Shown piece by piece: positions 45,197 to 53,124 of a stretch of DNA of 64,000 bases. Source of the stretch: Maridesulfovibrio ferrireducens (GTDB lineage Bacteria; Desulfobacterota; Desulfovibrionia; Desulfovibrionales; Desulfovibrionaceae); contig NZ_JAEINN010000009.1 of NCBI RefSeq assembly GCF_016342405.1, positions 1 through 64,000 on the forward strand, in the 5' to 3' direction. Below the pieces are notes generated by a model. That model did not search any database. It had not been told where the DNA came from and saw nothing but the letters and a program-made list of their open reading frames with translations. Positions within the stretch are counted from its first letter, which is position 1, and each line of letters begins with the position of its first letter. The translations under genes were made by a program, and so were the position numbers.

Positions 45197-46525
45197 TTAA
45201 GAAACCGCTTTTTTGAGTAACGTTTTTAACCCGGAATCATTAGGGAAAACCGTCAGCCCTTCTTCAATAATGATTCGCGCATCATCAGTCATACCTACTT
45301 TCAAAAAAATACCGGCTATATTCCGGGCAACAGCTGCCGAAGATTTATGAATATCCTGACCGGAATTAAGAGCTCTCTTAAAAGACTGCGCGCACTTAGC
45401 ATACTCTTTGCCGTCCGTATAAGCCATCCCTATATTGTAATATAGGCCAGCCTCTTTCGGTGCAACTCTGAGCGCTTCCTTGTAATTAGCAACAGCATTT
45501 TCCCACTTACCCTGTTTTCGCATGGCAATCCCGAGACGATTATAAGTCTCAAGATCCTCACTGGTAAGATTAGCAGATTTAACCGAAAGAAGCTTACTGT
45601 AATACTTTTCAGCCATTGAGGGGGAAACTTCAAAAAGAGATTCAGCAATACCGCTCATAACTTGCGAAAGATAACTATGAGCCTCTTTTACTGCACATTT
45701 TACTGCCTGATCAAAAAAGACTTCAGCATCGTCAAGCTCTTCGCGCTCAAGATGAACTCGACCTATTTCGCACTTGCGCTCAGTATTGAGAGGACTGATT
45801 TTATCGAGCTTCTTTAAGTATAATAGATACTGGTTGTCGTCGCTGTCTTTATAGAATTCAGCCAACTTTTTAATCGGCTCCATAAACACAGTCGACTGTT
45901 CGTGAGCCTTCATGAAAGCCTTGAGAGCCTCGTCCCGCCTCCCGAGACCACTTAAAGCATCACCAAGTAGCATTAACGCAGCGGGGCTGTCAGGCTTAAT
46001 TTCCAGGATCTTAGCGCTGACAAGCATGACCTTTTCGAGATCACCCTTTCGGAGTAATTCCTTACCGACCTGAACCAGCTGATTCAATTTACCTTGCGGC
46101 TTAATCGTAAAAGCAAGCTTCTGCACAAGACTGTCCACAGAAACAGGTTTGGTAATTATATTATTTGCACCGATTTCATGAAGATAAATAAGCTCATCTT
46201 CACCGATTTCTCCGGTCAAAATAACCAGTTTAACATCTGGAAAAAGCTTACGAACATTCAAAATAAAATCAGCAGACGGCCTGCCTTTTAAAATTCTCTC
46301 GACAAAAACGAGTACAGGAACTCCCTCTCCGGCCTTATCTTTAATCTCACTTAAAGCAGGTGCTTGCTCTTGAAAATAACTTAAACAATCTCTGCGAATT
46401 GCCAGAATTTTATATAAAGTTCCTCTCAGAAGCTTATAAAATGAAGGTTCATCACTTAAAAGGATTGTATATCCTGAACGTCCATCAAAATATTCGCGAA
46501 CAATTTGATCGTAATTTGTTGCCAC
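45197..46525 (-). CDS. pseudo-receiver TPR protein
   Basis: A 442-residue protein. Residues about 18-140 have a receiver fold (PVLVFVERILKG, LVILTGEIGED, NNIITKPVS), with Glu76 where the phospho-acceptor Asp would be, while T104 and K126 are kept. Residues 150-435 are tetratricopeptide repeats (PAALMLLGDALSGLGRRDEA, AGLYYNIGMAYTDGKEYAK). Glu in place of Asp can mimic the phosphorylated state. Start is GTG with AGGGA five bases upstream. It lies between an MBL-fold hydrolase gene and the twin small membrane proteins. Confidence 0.82.
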   Translation of the reverse strand: MATNYDQIVREYFDGRSGYTILLSDEPSFYKLLRGTLYKILAIRRDCLSYFQEQAPALSEIKDKAGEGVPVLVFVERILKGRPSADFILNVRKLFPDVKLVILTGEIGEDELIYLHEIGANNIITKPVSVDSLVQKLAFTIKPQGKLNQLVQVGKELLRKGDLEKVMLVSAKILEIKPDSPAALMLLGDALSGLGRRDEALKAFMKAHEQSTVFMEPIKKLAEFYKDSDDNQYLLYLKKLDKISPLNTERKCEIGRVHLEREELDDAEVFFDQAVKCAVKEAHSYLSQVMSGIAESLFEVSPSMAEKYYSKLLSVKSANLTSEDLETYNRLGIAMRKQGKWENAVANYKEALRVAPKEAGLYYNIGMAYTDGKEYAKCAQSFKRALNSGQDIHKSSAAVARNIAGIFLKVGMTDDARIIIEEGLTVFPNDSGLKTLLKKAVS

Positions 46526-46567
46526 TTATTCCCTCGCTTCAAAACGCAATGCGCCTAATGCTACTTC

Positions 46568-47338
46568 CTAATTGCCGGGAATTCGCAACAAATGCCCTTC
46601 CTCCGGAAGTAAGACGCTGACCACTTCAACATCTTTTATAAGCTTCAATATTTCGTCTAAATGGTAAGTTCTCACAAAATGATTAATATGCACAAGGGCT
46701 ACTTGATTGATTTTTGCCTTAAGAGCAAAATCAAGACACCCTTTAACTGACGAATGCCCATTCGCTGTTTCTTCAAGATAGTAGGCTTCAAAAACAGCCA
46801 GATCAACTCCGCTTGCCAGTGAAAGGCACTGCGAAGAAACGGCTCCATCACCACTATAAAAAAAAGAAAATCCTTCGTAATCAACCCGAACAGCAAGAGC
46901 GGGGCCTGCCATTTCAGTATGATCAGTCTCAAAAGAACTCAATTTTATTCCGCCAACATCCTGAATAGATTCAGGAGAACATTCTTGAAACTTCAGTTCA
47001 AATGAAAGTTTTGATAATAATCTAGGAAATGCAAGAGTTGTCAAAGCTCGAACTTTCTCTTCTATTCCCACCGGACCGCAAATAGTTAAGGGGTCTTTCC
47101 TATCAGAAGTATGAAAACTGCCCAAAAGCATTGGTAATCCGAAACAGTGATCTCCATGAAAATGAGAGATCCAAACGATATCTAAATCAAGAGCATTCGG
47201 GATAAGCTGAAAAAAGGAATGAGCTGAATTAAATCCGCAGTCAAATAATAAAGTTCTGTTTTTTATTTTGACGTACAGACTTGTATTAGTGTGTTTTCCA
47301 TCAAAAGCGTCACCTACCCCTATGAATTTACATTCCAT
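46568..47338 (-). CDS. metallo-beta-lactamase-fold hydrolase (RNase Z-like)
   Basis: A 256-residue MBL-fold protein with the SHFHGDH metal motif near residue 58 and further ligands in FETDHTE (about 136), YSGDGA (about 159) and the HINHF segment (about 220). It looks like RNase Z/ElaC-type proteins, but without the ElaC exosite arm, so tRNA 3' processing is not assured. It precedes the pseudo-receiver TPR gene by 42 bases. The ATG has GAGAGG upstream. Confidence 0.75.
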   Translation of the reverse strand: MECKFIGVGDAFDGKHTNTSLYVKIKNRTLLFDCGFNSAHSFFQLIPNALDLDIVWISHFHGDHCFGLPMLLGSFHTSDRKDPLTICGPVGIEEKVRALTTLAFPRLLSKLSFELKFQECSPESIQDVGGIKLSSFETDHTEMAGPALAVRVDYEGFSFFYSGDGAVSSQCLSLASGVDLAVFEAYYLEETANGHSSVKGCLDFALKAKINQVALVHINHFVRTYHLDEILKLIKDVEVVSVLLPEEGHLLRIPGN

Positions 47339-47420
47339 GGTAACCTCTCTGAGAACACACTGATCAATTACTTAAAAGTAACTCTCAGTCTGCTTATAAT
47401 ATAATTTACAAGTTGAATAA

Positions 47421-48305
47421 CTAATATGAAAAGGTAAAACCGTCGCCAGAAAAAGAGCCGGAAGGCTTAATACCTAACATGCCTAATATTTCTTTAAGAA
47501 ATGGCTCATCTTTTTCAGGGCCTTCCCTGACAGCAACGTCACCTTCTATACCGCAAAGAGCTTTTAAAACTGTGATCGAGTCTTCGAATCCGCCGATTCT
47601 GTCAACTAGACCTAACTCTTTTGCCTCCCGCCCGGTAATAGCTCTTCCGTCTGCAATTTTCTCAACTTCTTTTCGATCAAGTTTACGAGCTGTAGCAACA
47701 TCACTTACGAACTGATTGTGCATGTCCATAATGAGGCCCATGAGATATTTATGCTGCTCCGGAGTCAATTCAGTGAATGGAGATCCTGCACCTTTCAATG
47801 CTCCGCTGGTGATCATAATAGGCTTAATGCCGACTCTGTCCATCAACTGTCTGAAACTCGCATACTCAGCCTTAACACCTATACTTCCGGTAATTGAACC
47901 GGAGTTTGCAATAATCTGGGTTGCCGGGGCCGCAGCGTAATATCCGCCGGACGCCGCAACAGTTCCGAAAGACGCAACGATAGGCTTAACTTCTGCAAAA
48001 CGCTTTACCGCAAGATATAATTCCTGTGAAGGAGCAATGGTTCCACCCGGAGAATTGACCCTCAAAAGAACACCTTTAACTGAATCGTCTTTGCGAAGTT
48101 CACGCAAAAATTTTACCGTAGGCAATGAATCCGTAATAGTTCCCTGTACCGTGACAATCCCGATTGAATCAGCTCCCAGCATAAGCCCAGCTTTCCCATT
48201 AAAAAAGGCTGCGGCCCCCCATAGGAGGACCACAGCCATTATAACTAGGCTGAAACCGAATAAAAACGGATGCCTTACAGAGAAACTGAGCTTAGGATTC
48301 GTCAT
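47421..48305 (-). CDS. sppA: signal peptide peptidase SppA (36K type)
   Basis: A 294-residue inner-membrane serine protease that degrades leftover signal peptides. An N-terminal membrane helix (about 15-38) is followed by the S49 domain with the catalytic serine in SGGYYAA (near residue 120) and the likely catalytic lysine in EKIADGRAITG near 230. ATG at 48305 lies inside the last codons of rpsA (14-base overlap), with GAGGAT context, so it is coupled to rpsA. The longer frame reading through rpsA is rejected. Confidence 0.92.
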   Translation of the reverse strand: MTNPKLSFSVRHPFLFGFSLVIMAVVLLWGAAAFFNGKAGLMLGADSIGIVTVQGTITDSLPTVKFLRELRKDDSVKGVLLRVNSPGGTIAPSQELYLAVKRFAEVKPIVASFGTVAASGGYYAAAPATQIIANSGSITGSIGVKAEYASFRQLMDRVGIKPIMITSGALKGAGSPFTELTPEQHKYLMGLIMDMHNQFVSDVATARKLDRKEVEKIADGRAITGREAKELGLVDRIGGFEDSITVLKALCGIEGDVAVREGPEKDEPFLKEILGMLGIKPSGSFSGDGFTFSY

Positions 48306-50040
48306 CCTCAGTCTCTGCTGCAGCTTTAGCTTCGGTTGCATCTTCAAGCTTCTGTCTAAGAAGTTCGCCCAGAGTGTTACCTGCATCAGCAGGGCCTGAA
48401 CGGAATTCTTTAGGTTTACGCTTGTCGTCTTCTTCTTTCAGCTGTTTGATGGACAGACCGAGTCTGCGTTCATGAGCGCTGACGTGAATGACTTTCGCCT
48501 GGATAGTAACGCCTTCTTTAAACATCTCAGAAGGATTCTTGATCTTCTTATGAGAGATTTCAGAAACGTGAACCAAGCCTTCAATACCTTCTTCAACCTC
48601 AACAAAGAGACCGAAGTCAGTGATATTGGTGATAAGTCCTTCAAGGGTACAGCCGACGGGGTACTTAGAAGGTACCTGAGACCATGGGTCATCAGAAAGC
48701 TGTTTTACACCAAGAGTGAACTTTTCGTTTTCTTTATCAACAGTGAGGACTTTCGCCTGAACGGAATCGCCAACACTGTAAACTTCTGAAGGGTGACGTA
48801 CTTTTCTTGTCCAGGAGATATCAGAAACGTGGATAAGTCCGTCAATACCGTCTTCGATACCGATGAATACACCAAATTCAGTGATATTTTTGATCTGGCC
48901 TTCAAGAACAGTTCCTTCAGGGAACTTCTCTGCAACAACATCCCAAGGATTAGGCTTAACTTGCTTCATACCGAGAGAAATGCGCTTCTTGTCGGGATCA
49001 ACACCCAAAACAATAACGTCAACTTCGTCGCCTACACGTACCATCTGTGAAGGGTGACGGAGTTTGCGGGTCCAGGACATTTCAGAAATGTGAACAAGTC
49101 CTTCAACACCGGCTTCGAGTTCCACGAAAGCACCGTAATCAGCAAGGTTAGTAACTTTGCCGGAGAACTTGGAACCTTCAGGGTATTTACCGGAGATATC
49201 TTCCCAAGGATCTGGAACGAGCTGTTTGAGTCCAAGAGAGACTTTCTGTCCTTCCTGGTCAAAATTCAGAACTCTAAGCTCAAGTTCGTCACCGAGAGAT
49301 ACCATTTCTTTAGGATGCTTAATACGCTTCCAAGACATGTCGGTAATATGGAGAAGTCCGTCGAGACCGCCGAGGTCGATGAACACACCGTATTCAGTGA
49401 TGTTCTTAACCTTACCGATAATGGTCTGCTCTTCTTCGAGAGTTTCAAGCAGCTTGGAACGCATTTCATTACGCTGTTCTTCGAGAAGAACACGTCTTGA
49501 AACGATAACATTGCTGCGACGACGGTTGATCTTAAGGATCTTAAATTCGTATGTCTGATCAACGAGAGCGTCCATATCTGGGACGGGACGAAGATCAACG
49601 TGGGAACCAGGTAGGAATGCTTCAACGCCGTCGAGATCGACAGTGTAACCGCCTTTAATACGGCGAACAATTCTACCTTCGACAATGCCTTCATTTTCCT
49701 GAATTTCTTCGAGTTTGTCGAAGAGCTGCATGCGTTTGGCTTTGTCACGGGAAAGATTGATGGTTCCTTCGTTTTCGTTTTTGTTTGAAACAAAAACGTC
49801 AACTTTGTCACCGACCTTTACGGTCATCTCACCATCAACATCAAGGAATTCAGATGCAGCAATCTGTCCTTCAGATTTGAAGTTAACATCAATAAGAACG
49901 AAATTCTTATCAACCTTAACAACTTCTCCGACAACAATACTTCCTTCATCCAGGTTTCCGAAATCGGCATTCAGATAGTCTTCAAGGGCAGCCTCAAAGT
50001 CCATCTCCATTTCGGAGTTCAAGTTTTCATTATTTTCCAT
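48292..50040 (-). CDS. rpsA: 30S ribosomal protein S1
   Basis: A 582-residue protein with six S1 RNA-binding repeats. The last four are strongly conserved (GVFIDLGGLDGLLHITDMSW near 220, then KVTNLADYGAFVELEAGVEGLVHISEMSW, and two further units with the same texts). It recruits mRNA to the ribosome. A perfect TTGGAGGT binding site precedes the ATG. A 404-base leader with no gene lies upstream, a possible autoregulatory site. sppA overlaps its end. Confidence 0.97.
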   Translation of the reverse strand: MENNENLNSEMEMDFEAALEDYLNADFGNLDEGSIVVGEVVKVDKNFVLIDVNFKSEGQIAASEFLDVDGEMTVKVGDKVDVFVSNKNENEGTINLSRDKAKRMQLFDKLEEIQENEGIVEGRIVRRIKGGYTVDLDGVEAFLPGSHVDLRPVPDMDALVDQTYEFKILKINRRRSNVIVSRRVLLEEQRNEMRSKLLETLEEEQTIIGKVKNITEYGVFIDLGGLDGLLHITDMSWKRIKHPKEMVSLGDELELRVLNFDQEGQKVSLGLKQLVPDPWEDISGKYPEGSKFSGKVTNLADYGAFVELEAGVEGLVHISEMSWTRKLRHPSQMVRVGDEVDVIVLGVDPDKKRISLGMKQVKPNPWDVVAEKFPEGTVLEGQIKNITEFGVFIGIEDGIDGLIHVSDISWTRKVRHPSEVYSVGDSVQAKVLTVDKENEKFTLGVKQLSDDPWSQVPSKYPVGCTLEGLITNITDFGLFVEVEEGIEGLVHVSEISHKKIKNPSEMFKEGVTIQAKVIHVSAHERRLGLSIKQLKEEDDKRKPKEFRSGPADAGNTLGELLRQKLEDATEAKAAAETEDDES

Positions 50041-50444
50041 AAGTTACCTCCAACAACGATGTCCTCGGACAAAATTTCGGCATATATTAAAATGAGACAA
50101 GTGCATTGAAATCAACCTGAGCATGCGTTCCGAGGCAGCCGATACACAAATTGACCATTGGCTCTGAAGCCACACTTTATCCCTAATGCCCTAAAAGGGT
50201 CTCCCAAGAGCTGATCCAATCGGCAACAACGTTTTGTTCGCGGCTACCAACTATGCGGATTTTCCTCTTGAGATTAAGAGAACTGCTTCTATCTCAAAAA
50301 AATACATATGTAAACAAAATTCGCCTTCCTTTCATAATCCGCAGACTCAAATCTTAACAATGGCAATGCCAAAATGAAATAAGGCCGGAATAAATCCGGC
50401 CTTACTTTTAAAACGAAATAGACTCTGCGGTGAGCAGACGTAAG
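50041..50444 (-). other. rpsA leader / phoU-rpsA intergenic region
   Basis: No gene is seen in this 404-base stretch except the phoU terminator at its right end. In the leader the segment CCTCGGA (near 50144-50138) can pair with TCCGAGG (50069-50063) just upstream of the rpsA binding site. This could bear on S1 autoregulation. Confidence 0.45.
50380..50404 (-). terminator. terminator of the pstB-phoU operon
   Basis: TAAGGCCGGA (50380-50389) pairs with TCCGGCCTTA (50395-50404), ten-base perfect stem followed on the minus strand by a U-rich TTTCATTTT tail. Confidence 0.8.
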
Positions 50445-51110
50445 TCAGCCCCGGAAATGATGTTTTATGTCCACTCCCTGAGCAATAAATATCACAGATT
50501 CAGCAATGTTTGTTGCCTGATCAGCCACACGTTCAAGGTGGTTTGAAGCCATTATCAGATGAACTCCTCTTTCAACGAGTCTTGTCTCAGAAACCATGTC
50601 TTCAATAAGCCCTTTTAAAATTCTTAAGTTAAGACTGTCAGCATCATTATCCATACCGCAGACTTTTCCGGCAAGAACGGGATCTTCATCCGCAAATGCC
50701 TTTACAGCCAGCGTAACCATATCTCTCGCAATCACAGTCATCTGCTCAAGCTTATGATTAAAAGGAAGAAGAGGCCTAGTGCTTAAAAACACACTGCGCT
50801 GAGCAAGATTAACCGCTTCATCTCCGATTCTTTCAAGATTGCTGCTGATACGCATCGAACCGACAATGAATCTTAAATCTCTAGCCATAGGCTGATCTAA
50901 AGCCAGTAATCCGATATTGAATTTATCAAGTTCGCATTCCAGCTCATTAATTTTAATGTCATTCATTATGACTTCTTCAGCTAGCTCTGCATTATTCTCG
51001 AGAAGCGCTTTAACCGAATTATTCATCGCGGTTTCAGCCATGCTCGACATACGCAGAATCTGAACCTTAAGATCATCCATTTTTTTGGTGAAATGACCAC
51101 GCTGCTCCAT
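50445..51110 (-). CDS. phoU: phosphate transport system regulatory protein PhoU
   Basis: A 221-residue helical protein with the two PhoU repeats and their E/DxxxD-type metal motifs (for example NDIKINELECELD near 49 and RISSNLERIGDEAVNL near 84, repeated as NHLERVADQATNIAE near 193). PhoU relays the PstSCAB state to PhoR. ATG at 51110 follows GAGGAG at correct spacing; a TTG five codons before overlaps that site. It lies after pstB with 64 bases between. pstS, pstC and pstA are not in the window. Confidence 0.94.
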   Translation of the reverse strand: MEQRGHFTKKMDDLKVQILRMSSMAETAMNNSVKALLENNAELAEEVIMNDIKINELECELDKFNIGLLALDQPMARDLRFIVGSMRISSNLERIGDEAVNLAQRSVFLSTRPLLPFNHKLEQMTVIARDMVTLAVKAFADEDPVLAGKVCGMDNDADSLNLRILKGLIEDMVSETRLVERGVHLIMASNHLERVADQATNIAESVIFIAQGVDIKHHFRG

Positions 51111-51174
51111 ACTATATCTCCTCAAAATAACTTAAAATTAATACAACTCATCAAGCGCACACATGCTGCAATTA

Positions 51175-51936
51175 TCAACCGAAACGTCCGGTGATATAAT
51201 CTTCCGTCTGTTTATTTTTAGGCTTAGTAAACATTGTTTCAGTCTTGCCGGTTTCAATCAGACGGCCCATATAGAAAAAGGCTGTCCGGTCAGAAACTCT
51301 GGCCGCCTGCTGCATGCTGTGAGTGACAATAATAATAGTAAATTTCTTTTTAAGTTCGTGAATCAAATCCTCGATCTTCTGAGTAGCAATAGGATCAAGA
51401 GCAGACGCAGGTTCATCCATAAGCAGAATTTCAGGTTCCACAGCCAAGGCTCTTGCAATACAAAGCCTCTGCTGCTGCCCGCCTGAAAGCCCCAATGCGG
51501 AAGCATGAAGCCGATCTTTAACTTCATCCCAAAGAGCACTGCCTTTCAAACTTTCTTCGACTTTTACAGCCAGATATTCTTTATCTTTAATGCCGTTGAC
51601 ACGAAGCCCGTAAGCTACATTCTCAAAAATAGACTTCGGGAAAGGATTCGGTTTCTGAAAAACCATCCCCACGCGTCTCCTCAAAGTCACTACATCAAGA
51701 CCTTGCGCATATATATTTTCATCATCCAGAGTAAGCTCCCCGTCTACTTTTGTGCCGGGAATTAGATCATTCATTCTGTTTAGACAGCGTAAAAAAGTAC
51801 TCTTACCGCAACCGGAAGGCCCGATAAGCGAGGTAACTCTGTTTTCAACAAAATCCATGGTGATATCTTCAAGAGCTTTGAAGTCTCCATAATAAAAATC
51901 TAGATGTCTGGAAGCGATTTTAACAGCTTGCCCCAT
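51175..51936 (-). CDS. pstB: phosphate ABC transporter ATPase PstB
   Basis: A 253-residue ATPase with Walker [10 protein letters not shown] near 38, the signature [19 protein letters not shown] near 147, Walker [14 protein letters not shown], and the PstB-specific tail [20 protein letters not shown] at 51936 follows GGAG by nine bases; the ATG five codons upstream lacks a site. It powers high-affinity phosphate uptake. The gene is alone with phoU here, behind a four-unit Pho box, while the permease genes are absent. Confidence 0.96.
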   Translation of the reverse strand: MGQAVKIASRHLDFYYGDFKALEDITMDFVENRVTSLIGPSGCGKSTFLRCLNRMNDLIPGTKVDGELTLDDENIYAQGLDVVTLRRRVGMVFQKPNPFPKSIFENVAYGLRVNGIKDKEYLAVKVEESLKGSALWDEVKDRLHASALGLSGGQQQRLCIARALAVEPEILLMDEPASALDPIATQKIEDLIHELKKKFTIIIVTHSMQQAARVSDRTAFFYMGRLIETGKTETMFTKPKNKQTEDYITGRFG

Positions 51937-52030
51937 TGGAACACTCTCCATTCTAAAAAGACTTTCTCACAATATGCGCCAAACAAAGACTTTCCGTAAC
52001 AGCGCGACAACAACTACCTAGCCGCTAAGC

Positions 52031-52068
52031 GTTACAAAGCAATGACTCGTTTGTTACATTTCAGTTAC
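52031..52068 (-). promoter_or_regulatory. Pho box: four 11-bp phased GTAAC/GTCAT repeats upstream of pstB
   Basis: On the minus strand GTAAC occurs at 52068, 52057 and 52035 and GTCAT at 52046, each exactly eleven bases apart, the PhoB direct-repeat period (TGTCA-like half with AT-rich spacer). The array ends 94 bases before the pstB ATG, and a TAGGTA -10-like element lies about ten bases after it. Expected mode: PhoB-P activates pstB-phoU under phosphate limitation. Confidence 0.75.
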
Positions 52069-52148
52069 GCGAGAATATTTGATCAAAAGGAGAGAGTATT
52101 GAGAGACAACAGAGAGGGAAAAAAGGGAGGAAAAATAAAATATTCAGA

Positions 52149-52919
52149 CTATAATTTGATTTTAATTTCTATCCCGTCAGAAAGCTTTTTAATTTCGGGA
52201 CGGATTCTAACAGGCAAATCTTTTTTATTAATATAAAAAACAAGACGAAATCTATCAGAATTCTCTCCGAGAACAACCTTATCAACAGCACAGTCTTTTA
52301 GTCTGTAAATTGATTTTGCATAGTTTTTCCAATGTCCACGAATATCCACAATTAATTTTTTGGGATCATTGAGATTAAACCATGTGATTCTGTCACTTGG
52401 CTGTGAGAGAGATATTTTCAAGGTTAAGGAATCACTCGAACAATCAAGCTTCACATTACTAAGAGTTCCGGCAACGACTTTTTCAACCTTGCTCTTTTTT
52501 GGGACGACATCTTTTTTGACAACTTCTGTAACAGCTATTGCCGCAACTTTTTTAACAGCAGAAACCTGCACAGGCTGAGTATCCCCTCCATTTTGAACCT
52601 CGATAACAACGTCGGTTCCGGCCTCAGTATCTGTTTCAGCACCAACCTCAAAATCAACTTCCGGTGCAGATTCTTTTTCGCCCGCAATCTCGGAAGAACC
52701 ACTCACGGACTGGGCAACCTGCTGTTTCGATGAAGGCAACGGCAAAACAAGATTACTCACCGGATGGCGAACAACCGGACCGGTATTCTCACTCTTGTCA
52801 CTGACCTCTGAATATCCGGAAAGAAAAGGATCAAGCACTCCGAAATGGAACAAAGCATAAGAAGCCGTCACCAGAAGGAGTATTACAAGCAAAGCGATAG
52901 TCAGAGGACGTACAGACAT
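52149..52919 (-). CDS. AMIN-domain membrane-anchored protein
   Basis: A 256-residue protein with an N-terminal membrane helix (about 8-25), a long acidic Glu/Val linker (about 40-140) and a C-terminal AMIN domain (about 160-255) with RITWFNLNDPKKLIVDIRG, typical of peptidoglycan-targeting AMIN modules from amidases and secretins. No catalytic domain follows. ATG at 52919 has AAAAGGA before it; the upstream frame is rejected. It lies about 200 bases upstream of the pst region on the same strand. Confidence 0.75.
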   Translation of the reverse strand: MSVRPLTIALLVILLLVTASYALFHFGVLDPFLSGYSEVSDKSENTGPVVRHPVSNLVLPLPSSKQQVAQSVSGSSEIAGEKESAPEVDFEVGAETDTEAGTDVVIEVQNGGDTQPVQVSAVKKVAAIAVTEVVKKDVVPKKSKVEKVVAGTLSNVKLDCSSDSLTLKISLSQPSDRITWFNLNDPKKLIVDIRGHWKNYAKSIYRLKDCAVDKVVLGENSDRFRLVFYINKKDLPVRIRPEIKKLSDGIEIKIKL

Positions 52920-53051
52920 TATTATCCTTTTAAGTTTCAATCTTATTTAATTCCGCAAACGCAATATATGAGAATTTTCTGTTGAACGCAAAGCTTCATG
53001 CGAATCAAGATTTTTTTCCCTGCAACGCAGCAGTTAACAATATTATTCCAT

Positions 53052-53098
53052 AAAAAAAGCTCGAAAATGAAACCGATAACGGACTTCACTTTCGAGCT
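53052..53098 (-). terminator. terminator of glgP
   Basis: AGCTCGAAA (53058-53066) and TTTCGAGCT (53090-53098) with inner paired GTGAA/TTCAT and a seven-base U tract on the minus strand. Confidence 0.85.
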
Positions 53099-53124
53099 CT
53101 AATTAACAAAACGATTATGTCCGC

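Noticed and set aside
50041-50444. 6S RNA candidate in the rpsA leader
   Set aside because: The sequence lacks the central bubble and closing stem typical of 6S RNA.
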